Part shown: piece after piece, positions 1 through 3,629 of the stretch | Position numbering within the stretch: position 1 is the first letter of the stretch | Layout of the letters: the number at the start of each line of letters is the position of its first letter | NCBI GenBank assembly: GCA_021827885.1 | Contig: JAKAUD010000092.1 | Location: 1-5,578 of the forward strand | Source of the DNA: Thermoplasmata archaeon | GTDB taxonomy: Archaea; Thermoplasmatota; Thermoplasmata; Thermoplasmatales; Thermoplasmataceae | Length of the DNA stretch: 5,578 nt | Direction: 5' to 3' | The notes under the pieces: generated by a model | The model's input: the letters and a program-made list of their open reading frames with translations, nothing else | Told to the model about the DNA's origin: nothing | Databases searched by the model: none | Made by a program: the position numbers and the translations under genes

Positions 1-54
1 GGTGATTGAGAGTATTGCAACTATTGCCAGAGCAAGTAACTTCTTTTGCATCAT
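1..54 (-). CDS. N-terminus of a secreted or membrane protein (partial, runs off the left edge)
   Basis: Read on the minus strand, an open frame starts with two consecutive ATG codons at 54-52 and 51-49 and gives MMQKKLLALAIVAILSIT before the window ends. Two lysines followed by an unbroken hydrophobic stretch is the plan of a Sec signal peptide or an N-terminal membrane anchor, so the protein is probably exported or membrane-bound. Nothing can be said about the mature domain. A TATA-like element at 86-96 lies at a suitable distance upstream for a very short leader, which supports the start. The gene points away from the accessory island and is probably the resident gene on its left flank. It could also be an intact neighbour unrelated to the PKD protein at the other end. 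Confidence 0.6.
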   Translation of the reverse strand, partial: MMQKKLLALAIVAILSIT

Positions 55-85
55 TAAACCGTAAGAAGTCTATTCGTACTCGTAG

Positions 86-96
86 ATATATTTTTC
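86..96 (-). promoter_or_regulatory. TATA-like element for the left-edge secreted protein gene
   Basis: On the minus strand the bases read AAAAATATAT, about 35 bases before the ATG at 54. With archaeal initiation about 25 bases below the TATA box, transcription would begin around 60-65, giving a leader of roughly ten bases. The same A/T-rich patch also lies about 40 bases upstream of the integrase-tail repeat on the plus strand, so its direction is not certain. Confidence 0.4.
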
Positions 97-131
97 CTGC
101 ACATCGATCGGTTTCAGATAAGCAAATGCAC

Positions 132-170
132 TGGAAAAAGATGAGGGAATGGGTGGAAGGCTGGATTTAG
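132..170 (+). repeat. Integrase-tail repeat 1 (orphan 3' end of an integrase gene)
   Basis: In frame, these codons read WKKMREWVEGWI followed by TAG, matching the last residues of the intact recombinase at 2054-2674 (DRREMRKWVEGW, stop). The core TGGGTGGAAGGCTGG at 150-164 differs from the copies at 1175-1189 and 2657-2671 at three bases. All three are third codon positions and leave Trp-Val-Glu-Gly-Trp unchanged. The frame is open upstream to base 6 but shows no recognisable recombinase catalytic residues, so this is a tail without a body. It marks the left border of the accessory island and is the most diverged of the four copies. Confidence 0.7.
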
Positions 171-253
171 GGGTGAGTTCAAATTAGTAAAAATCATACA
201 AATGGAGTCGTGAATGTGTGGCCCGTTCAATTCTAAAGAATAGCTGGATAGCA

Positions 254-263
254 TTATATAAAA
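254..263 (+). promoter_or_regulatory. TATA box of the 229-aa gene
   Basis: TTATATAAAA ends 17 bases before the ATG at 281. Archaeal transcription would start at or within a few bases of that ATG, implying a leaderless mRNA. No Shine-Dalgarno sequence is present before the start, in agreement. Confidence 0.65.
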
Positions 264-280
264 GTCCATTATAGTAACAC

Positions 281-970
281 ATGCAAGTATACAAACAGAA
301 AGAATTGGAAAACGTCCTTAATGGGATGGCAAGCATATTAACGTATAAAGATCCAAAAAATAAAGAACGGGATGAGGTAAGGGAATTTCTGCAATGCGCT
401 TATGGCCTTTTCAGCAGCTGGAAGGGAAAGCTAAATCCTCCTTTAACCAGAACTTACGACGCGGATAAATTCTGGCCACTTTTCGTGTACTTTTTAAAGG
501 AATGTGAGAATGGAAGTTGGTCTCAGATGGCCAGGCATGAATCAAAAATTGAGAAATATAAAACGCAACTATTTTCTTCACTAGAGCAGTTGTTATCAGC
601 AAGAGCGAACCTTAACAAGACTATCGGTATTATGGAAAGCGTCACGGAAAATTCAAGCCCAAAGAAAATAGCGGGGCTTACGCCTTTCATTCTTAGCGGG
701 ATCTTATTCGCTTCGGATGAGGACACTTTTATGATCCTTGACAATCCAGTCCTGGAATACTTCGATTTAAAGGATTACAGAGAAGCTTTATCAGAATATA
801 GAAATATCATAGATATCTCAAGGAGCTACTCTAAGAAATTTAAATTGTCAATGTGGTACATAAACAAGGCTTATGGCATTCTTTCACATAACGGTGAACT
901 TGCAGTGAAAAAGCTCTGTGGAAATTGCAGGTCAATAAAATCTAAAAACTTCGTTTATAGTTTTGGGTAA
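281..970 (+). CDS. Unrecognised 229-aa cargo protein, possible helix-hairpin-helix-like C-terminal half
   Basis: I do not recognise the family with certainty. The protein is soluble-looking, with no signal peptide or membrane segment. The N-terminal half (about 1-115) is charged and helical. The stretch from about 128 to 203 (SSPKKIAGLTPFILSGILFA, then the acidic patch DEDTF, MILDNPVLEYFDL, later a Tyr-rich helix and SMWYINKAYGIL) resembles a pattern I associate with small helix-hairpin-helix, DNA-glycosylase-like domains: conserved Ser/Gly, then 'fpIlD', then a late Trp. That is a pattern-level guess. The start is fixed by the TATA box 17-27 bases upstream. The gene is alone between integrase tails 1 and 2, as expected for a single-gene cassette. 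A role in DNA recognition or defence is inference from context only. Confidence 0.75.
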   Translation: MQVYKQKELENVLNGMASILTYKDPKNKERDEVREFLQCAYGLFSSWKGKLNPPLTRTYDADKFWPLFVYFLKECENGSWSQMARHESKIEKYKTQLFSSLEQLLSARANLNKTIGIMESVTENSSPKKIAGLTPFILSGILFASDEDTFMILDNPVLEYFDLKDYREALSEYRNIIDISRSYSKKFKLSMWYINKAYGILSHNGELAVKKLCGNCRSIKSKNFVYSFG

Positions 971-1057
971 GGTCGTGCGGGCACTAGAATCTATTAAACC
1001 TCAATTTTCAATAAAAAGAGACCAACCGTTCATGCGATCCCCATCAGTGTCTGAAAA

Positions 1058-1106
1058 CCCTACCCATGAAAACTGTGCCGTTTATTTATATACCCCCTAC
1101 CCATGA
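1058..1106 (+). repeat. Pair of 12-base direct repeats CCCTACCCATGA
   Basis: The word CCCTACCCATGA occurs at 1058-1069 and again at 1095-1106, 37 bases apart, flanking an orphan TATA-like element. Both copies lie in the 312-base gap between the 229-aa gene and the nuclease-like gene, just before the palindrome at 1113-1140. They may be regulator binding sites or a small duplication. Nothing else explains them. Confidence 0.5.
1083..1092 (+). promoter_or_regulatory. Orphan TATA-like element upstream of integrase tail 2
   Basis: TATTTATATA is a good archaeal TATA word, but the only plus-strand ORF soon after it is the 11-codon integrase tail starting at 1160. A similar TATA word precedes tail 4 (3531-3540). 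It may be the relic promoter of a lost integrase gene, or drive a short transcript across the tail. Confidence 0.35.
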
Positions 1107-1112
1107 TTTTAA

Positions 1113-1140
1113 TGTCCGAAAAGGAGTTCTTTGTTGGACA
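1113..1140. promoter_or_regulatory. 28-bp imperfect palindrome (site A1)
   Basis: The outer arms TGTCC and GGACA are perfect inverted repeats, and about 10 of 14 positions pair across the dyad. The centre GAGTTCTT and the right flank GTTGGACAGG are shared with the palindrome at 3485-3512 (GAGTTCTT, then GTTGACAGG), with the symmetry axis at the same place. It lies 20 bases before integrase tail 2. It could be a recombinase core site or an operator for a dimeric regulator. Confidence 0.5.
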
Positions 1141-1159
1141 GGTGAACTGAATGCTATGA

Positions 1160-1195
1160 ATGGAAACGAGAGAATGGGTTGAGGGGTGGATATGA
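1160..1195 (+). repeat. Integrase-tail repeat 2 (METREWVEGWI, stop)
   Basis: The codons ATG GAA ACG AGA GAA TGG GTT GAG GGG TGG ATA TGA encode an 11-residue tail ending WVEGWI. The 15-base core at 1175-1189 is identical to the end of the intact integrase (2657-2671) and differs by one synonymous base from tail 4. With tail 4 it shares the right flank GGGTGGATATG. A stop codon directly precedes the ATG, so no integrase body is attached. It closes the cassette of the 229-aa gene and opens that of the nuclease-like gene. Confidence 0.75.
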
Positions 1196-1201
1196 GAACT
1201 T

Positions 1202-1232
1202 CTGAACCGAAATAAATACTTGAAACGTTCAG
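1202..1232. repeat. Short inverted repeat upstream of the nuclease-like gene
   Basis: CTGAAC at 1202-1207 is repeated inverted as GTTCAG at 1227-1232, with a 19-base spacer, ending 15 bases before the TATA-like element of the gene at 1283. The position would suit an operator or activator site, but six-base arms can arise by chance. Confidence 0.25.
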
Positions 1233-1246
1233 GTAATTACTGGAGC

Positions 1247-1258
1247 AAAATTTAATAA
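1247..1258 (+). promoter_or_regulatory. TATA box of the nuclease-like gene
   Basis: AAAATTTAATAA lies about 30 bases before the ATG at 1283, preceded by a purine-rich stretch that could serve as a TFB recognition element. Transcription would begin close to the start codon, and no Shine-Dalgarno sequence is present, so a leaderless or very short-leader mRNA is expected. Confidence 0.5.
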
Positions 1259-1282
1259 TCCTACCAAGAATGAACATTTGCT

Positions 1283-1942
1283 ATGCAAATAACAGAAATC
1301 TATGATAGTTTTCTTCAGGCTCTTTCAGACAAAAGCGAATCTATTGCTCCACTTCAGTTGACGGGCCGGCTTGAAGATTATCTCGTACACGAATTTATAG
1401 CTCATGTGTACAAGGAGACGCAGGGTGAACTCTTAGGACTATCCAATCTTGGTAATAGGGGTGAACAGAAATATGACGTTGCTTTTGTAAAAAACAACTC
1501 AATGGGCGAAAGAGAGATCGTAAGTGCATTTGAAGCAAAGTATATTAGGAATGCTCACAGACTTAGAGAAAAGGAGGATGCTACCGACGAGATCACCACA
1601 ACTCTGAGGAGTCTCTCAAATCAACTTAAGGATATTATTCAAGCCGCACACGGAGATTGTTTAGTGGCCCGGGAAACAGTTGGAACTAATGTTTACGGGC
1701 TGGTTTTTGCCTCATGTCGAAAATCAAGCCCCGGGGACGGGTCAAAGAGGGATTTTTTCGATAAGAAGATATTAGGGAAAGCCAAAGAAATGGGATTCAC
1801 GAGCTACGGTTCTAATGGTGGAGATCCTATTTTCAATCGGGTATATGAGGACGTCGAAGTACCTGCGGTCGGTCGCAAGTATTACCTTACTCTCAGAGTC
1901 GGGCTATGGCAGAGTAGTGTATCTGAAAATAGAATGCCATAA
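1283..1942 (+). CDS. PD-(D/E)XK nuclease-like protein, 219 aa
   Basis: The protein has the order of features expected of a restriction-endonuclease-like fold. A helix carries acidic residues (Glu31, Asp32, Glu37 in GRLEDYLVHEF). Next is a Gly/Arg-containing loop, then a strand with QKYDVAF (Asp65), a short turn, and a strand with AFEAKYIRN giving Glu84-x-Lys86, followed by a long helix. Asp65 and the Glu-x-Lys pair match the catalytic core, and a Mg-dependent nuclease acting on DNA or RNA is the natural reading. The exact family is not recognised and no methylase is nearby. The residues from about 135 to 205 form alternating hydrophobic strands and may complete the fold. It lies between integrase tails 2 and 3 and shares that segment with the integrase, 111 bases upstream of it. 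A defence role is inferred from context. Confidence 0.75.
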   Translation: MQITEIYDSFLQALSDKSESIAPLQLTGRLEDYLVHEFIAHVYKETQGELLGLSNLGNRGEQKYDVAFVKNNSMGEREIVSAFEAKYIRNAHRLREKEDATDEITTTLRSLSNQLKDIIQAAHGDCLVARETVGTNVYGLVFASCRKSSPGDGSKRDFFDKKILGKAKEMGFTSYGSNGGDPIFNRVYEDVEVPAVGRKYYLTLRVGLWQSSVSENRMP

Positions 1943-2000
1943 CTGAAGCTTTCCCGCATAGCGAATGCAAGAAGTCTCTGACTCATTCCGCTAATTTGAT

Positions 2001-2025
2001 GTTAACTTTTGTGGTAAAACTTAAC
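2001..2025. promoter_or_regulatory. 25-bp palindrome upstream of the integrase promoter
   Basis: GTTAACTTTT at 2001-2010 and AAAACTTAAC at 2016-2025 are inverted copies with nine of ten positions pairing around the spacer GTGGT. The site ends five bases before the integrase TATA box, a classic place for a regulator of integrase expression. Ten-base arms with a five-base spacer would also suit a tyrosine-recombinase core site. Its outer bases resemble those of the palindrome at 3485-3512 (GTCAACT and AGTTGAC). Confidence 0.55.
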
Positions 2026-2030
2026 ACTAC

Positions 2031-2038
2031 TTAAATAT
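2031..2038 (+). promoter_or_regulatory. TATA box of the integrase gene
   Basis: TTAAATAT ends 15 bases before the ATG at 2054, so transcription would start at or just inside the start codon. There is no Shine-Dalgarno sequence, which again fits a leaderless mRNA. Confidence 0.5.
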
Positions 2039-2053
2039 CATTGACCTGAATCA

Positions 2054-2674
2054 ATGTGGCCGCTTGAAAAAAACCAATATAAAGCGTTAAGTTTTGATGG
2101 TAACTTAACAACTACTTTGAGATCCATCGTAGGATCTTCAGAAAAGTTTCAGGTGAGGACCCTCAGACCAGGTGAATTTGAAATCATAAGAGATTCCATG
2201 GATCCGGTTACCCGGAGAATAAGCACCTCCCTTCTCTTAACTGGTATGAGATATGCCGAATTACAGAGGTTCAGAGAGAACCCTGACTGGCTGGATGGAA
2301 AGTTCATTTATCTTCCCCGGGGATCAATGCTTAAGGTGAAGGCAAAGCAGGGGGAACGCTCAATCAGGCTGAGTGACATGGGCAAGACGATAATCGGGGA
2401 CCTCTTTCAGGTTACTCATCCACTACCTGAACTTCCTGCATTTGACATGAAACTCAGAAGACTATCCGGGAGAATCCTAGATGGGACACCGGTGAACAAC
2501 AAGACGTTGAGGAAGACGTGGGAATCCTGGCTTGTGTTCTATTACCCTGACAAGGCCCTGCAGATTGCGTTGAGCCAGGGTCATACCACAACAACACAGT
2601 ATGAGCATTACCTCAACATTCCGTTTGAGGATGACGATAGGAGAGAGATGAGAAAGTGGGTTGAGGGGTGGTAG
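2054..2674 (+). CDS. Short archaeal tyrosine recombinase (integrase), 206 aa
   Basis: This is a site-specific recombinase that should cut and rejoin DNA through a tyrosine-phosphate link. The catalytic set is visible in order: Arg66 in LLTGMRYAEL; a beta-hairpin lysine around Lys94-Lys98 (LPRGSMLKVKAKQ); Lys150-x-x-Arg153 in NNKTLRKTW, where many relatives have His-x-x-Arg; Gly-His177 in LSQGHTTTTQYEHYL; and a nucleophile at Tyr186 (nine residues after the His, the usual spacing) or Tyr183. The ending YLNIPF through to WVEGW fits the archaeal phage-integrase type. At 206 residues it keeps the catalytic domain but has little or no room for the N-terminal core-binding domain of the usual ~300-residue enzymes. 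The start follows a TATA box closely. Its own last codons recur three more times in the window, which links the enzyme to the cassette structure. It converges with the gene at 2711-3202. Confidence 0.9.
   Translation: MWPLEKNQYKALSFDGNLTTTLRSIVGSSEKFQVRTLRPGEFEIIRDSMDPVTRRISTSLLLTGMRYAELQRFRENPDWLDGKFIYLPRGSMLKVKAKQGERSIRLSDMGKTIIGDLFQVTHPLPELPAFDMKLRRLSGRILDGTPVNNKTLRKTWESWLVFYYPDKALQIALSQGHTTTTQYEHYLNIPFEDDDRREMRKWVEGW
2636..2674 (+). repeat. Integrase-tail repeat 3 (3' end of the intact integrase gene)
   Basis: This is the native copy, encoding DRREMRKWVEGW and TAG. The core at 2657-2671 is identical to tail 2. Homology with the other tails stops at the final Trp codon, since the other three have one more codon (ATA or ATT). 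That places the right-hand edge of the shared element at, or a few bases after, the end of the gene. Confidence 0.7.
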
Positions 2675-2710
2675 CAGCCCACAAAGATAGTAAATATTAT
2701 CACAATGAAG

Positions 2711-3202
2711 TCATTTCAGATATTTCCTGTTGTCGTGTTCAAAGTCGTCGAGTTTTAGTTGCTTGTATAGATCATGATTAATCGTTTCTTTTGTGAGTCT
2801 CACGTCATTAACTCTCATTTCACTTATTCTTGCTTTGTTGTCTGCGACCATATATTTCAAAGCTCTAATGATTGGTAAAATTGCCTCTCGATTTTTCACG
2901 ATCTCAGACTTAAGCTCATCGTACCCTATCCGGTTGTCTTTTTCACTGGCTTTATTCTTCAAAGAACGCATAAGATCGGTTGCAACGGCATAGATAAATC
3001 CACTAACGCCAATTACCATAGACAAGTCAAAAGAGCTTTTTCCCTTTTTCATGCTTAGAAGTTTTATTTCTCCTATCTTCCCATGATCAAACCCGCTTAA
3101 AACCGCACTCATGACCCATGTTCCGGCCAACACATTAGAGCTGACAACCTCGAGTTCGAGGTCTTCTTGACTGCTTAACAAGCTGGCGCGATTTCCTTCC
3201 AT
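2711..3202 (-). CDS. Unrecognised 163-aa cargo protein with possible membrane-associated helices
   Basis: I do not recognise this protein. It has an acidic N-terminus (1-18), a mildly hydrophobic segment at about 19-38 (VVSSNVLAGTWVMSAVLSGF), a basic stretch (KLLSMKKGKSS), a more hydrophobic segment at about 60-77 (LSMVIGVSGFIYAVATDL), and a strongly charged helical C-terminal half (80-163). Two hydrophobic segments followed by a charged helix recall small membrane-associated effectors such as SLATT proteins, but the segments are weak and a soluble helical bundle is equally possible. The start at 3202 is backed by a TATA-like element about 29 bases upstream and no Shine-Dalgarno sequence. It is the only full gene between integrase tails 3 and 4 and is opposite in strand to the other cassette genes, converging with the integrase across a 36-base gap. 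Confidence 0.7.
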   Translation of the reverse strand: MEGNRASLLSSQEDLELEVVSSNVLAGTWVMSAVLSGFDHGKIGEIKLLSMKKGKSSFDLSMVIGVSGFIYAVATDLMRSLKNKASEKDNRIGYDELKSEIVKNREAILPIIRALKYMVADNKARISEMRVNDVRLTKETINHDLYKQLKLDDFEHDNRKYLK

Positions 3203-3225
3203 CGGCTAAATATAAAAATAGAGCT

Positions 3226-3236
3226 ATTTAATTTAT
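3226..3236 (-). promoter_or_regulatory. TATA-like element of the 163-aa gene
   Basis: On the minus strand this reads ATAAATTAAAT, centred about 29 bases before the ATG at 3202, which would give a leaderless transcript. A second A/T-rich word closer to the ATG (3209-3219) is too near to act as the TATA box. Confidence 0.45.
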
Positions 3237-3252
3237 GCTTGCCCTCTCGTCA

Positions 3253-3296
3253 GACGCATATCTTTCAACTTTCAATCAAATTAGATAAACTGCGTC
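3253..3296. repeat. Interrupted inverted repeat in a possible divergent promoter region
   Basis: GACGCA (3253-3258) and TGCGTC (3291-3296) pair, and inside them TATCT (3259-3263) pairs with AGATA (3283-3287), leaving a three-base bulge and a loop of about 19 bases containing the repeated word TTTCAA. It lies between the minus-strand promoter of the 163-aa gene and the plus-strand promoter of the 48-codon ORF, so it could be a shared regulatory site. Confidence 0.3.
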
Positions 3297-3314
3297 GGCA
3301 CTTGCTAAAGAAGG

Positions 3315-3322
3315 TATTAAAT
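3315..3322 (+). promoter_or_regulatory. TATA-like element before the 48-codon ORF
   Basis: TATTAAAT is centred about 30 bases before the ATG at 3349, the same geometry seen for the other plus-strand cassette genes. It is the main support for treating the short ORF as possibly expressed. Confidence 0.35.
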
Positions 3323-3348
3323 CGATTCTATAGAATGTTAGGGCGACA

Positions 3349-3495
3349 ATGTGGTCACCAGCTGGGAATGTCATAAAATACTCTTTGGTTGGAAGTTTGC
3401 GAAAACACAAATATGGAGCTACTGAATTGACAGGACTTCTCAATAAGAGAGATTCCGCAGATAACTCATTTTGGACGCAAAGCCGTCAACTATAA
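3349..3495 (+). CDS. Possible small protein of 48 aa, or integrase relic
   Basis: An open frame from ATG at 3349 to TAA at 3493-3495 begins MWSPAGNVIKYS and contains ATELTGLLNKRDS, which faintly resembles half of a helix-turn-helix. The protein is basic and has no known family that I can name. A TATA-like word at 3315-3322 is correctly placed for a leaderless transcript. The start shares the eight bases CAATGTGG with the integrase start (2052-2059). An integrase-like tail follows at 3573-3611, so the stretch could be the ruin of another integrase gene rather than a working small gene. Its last codons lie inside the palindrome at 3485-3512. The evidence for translation is weak. Confidence 0.3.
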   Translation: MWSPAGNVIKYSLVGSLRKHKYGATELTGLLNKRDSADNSFWTQSRQL

Positions 3496-3512
3496 GAGTT
3501 CTTAAAGTTGAC
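3485..3512. promoter_or_regulatory. 28-bp near-perfect palindrome (site A2)
   Basis: The left arm GTCAACTATAAGA and right arm TCTTAAAGTTGAC pair at 12 of 13 positions around a central GT. It is the strongest dyad in the window. Its centre GAGTTCTT and its right flank match the site at 1113-1140. It sits about 20 bases before the orphan TATA element at 3531-3540 and about 60 bases before integrase tail 4. A dimeric regulator or a tyrosine recombinase would be expected to bind such a site. No U-run follows, so a terminator is less likely. Confidence 0.6.
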
Positions 3513-3530
3513 AGGAATTCCTGACCGGGG

Positions 3531-3540
3531 TTTTATATAC
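3531..3540 (+). promoter_or_regulatory. Orphan TATA box before integrase tail 4
   Basis: TTTTATATAC, preceded by GGGG, is a good archaeal TATA word. The first plus-strand ATG after it is at 3585 inside integrase tail 4, which continues as a 57-codon frame across the 3' end of the minus-strand DUF1828-like gene. It may therefore produce an antisense transcript, or be the relic of an integrase promoter. Confidence 0.4.
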
Positions 3541-3572
3541 TTTTTTCCAGTATTACGGGGGTAGGTTTAGTT

Positions 3573-3611
3573 GACAGGAAGAAAATGGAGAAATGGGTTG
3601 AAGGGTGGATA
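3573..3611 (+). repeat. Integrase-tail repeat 4 (DRKKMEKWVEGWI, no stop)
   Basis: The codons read DRKKMEKWVEGWI against DRREMRKWVEGW of the intact integrase, so similarity reaches at least 12 codons, longer than in tail 2. The 15-base core at 3594-3608 differs by one synonymous base (GAA for GAG) from tails 2 and 3. The stop codon is lost: ATA is followed by TGG where tail 2 has TGA, and the frame runs on to 3758. The copy ends 18 bases before the stop of the DUF1828-like gene and forms the border between the cassettes and the DUF6978/DUF1828 pair. Confidence 0.75.
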
Positions 3612-3629
3612 TGGGATCAAATGCTTTTA

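Larger units (their letters stand above)
3427..3579 (+). repeat. Three direct copies of TTGACAGGA
   Basis: The nine-base word occurs at 3427-3435, 3508-3516 and 3571-3579, spaced 81 and 63 bases apart. The second copy overlaps the right arm of the palindrome at 3485-3512 and is followed by the perfect 12-base palindrome CAGGAATTCCTG (3512-3523). The third encodes the first residues of integrase tail 4. A close variant, TTGGACAGG, borders the palindrome at 1113-1140. The arrangement suggests repeated protein-binding sites near the recombination boundary. Confidence 0.45.

Noticed and set aside
165..190. GGGGTGAGTTCAAATTAG after tail 1 as a tRNA T-arm, i.e. a tRNA attachment site
   Set aside because: The T-stem does not pair, and no anticodon arm, D-arm or acceptor stem can be drawn around it. 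No tRNA was found elsewhere in the window.
411..744. Minus-strand open frames of 63 and 73 codons inside the 229-aa gene
   Set aside because: They overlap a longer plus-strand gene with a good promoter, have no start signals of their own and resemble no protein family; they are antisense shadows.
971..1010. GTGCGGGCAC followed by A/T-rich sequence as a terminator of the 229-aa gene
   Set aside because: The stem is only four base pairs and no clear T-run follows; archaeal termination would need T-rich tracts that are weak here.
1086..1277. Minus-strand 63-codon frame across integrase tail 2
   Set aside because: It crosses the repeat and the promoter region of the nuclease-like gene, has no Shine-Dalgarno or placed TATA element, and its translation looks random.
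132..3611. The regularly placed repeats as a CRISPR array
   Set aside because: The intervals are about one kilobase, contain genes, and the repeats are coding tails with synonymous changes; there are no short uniform spacers or cas genes.
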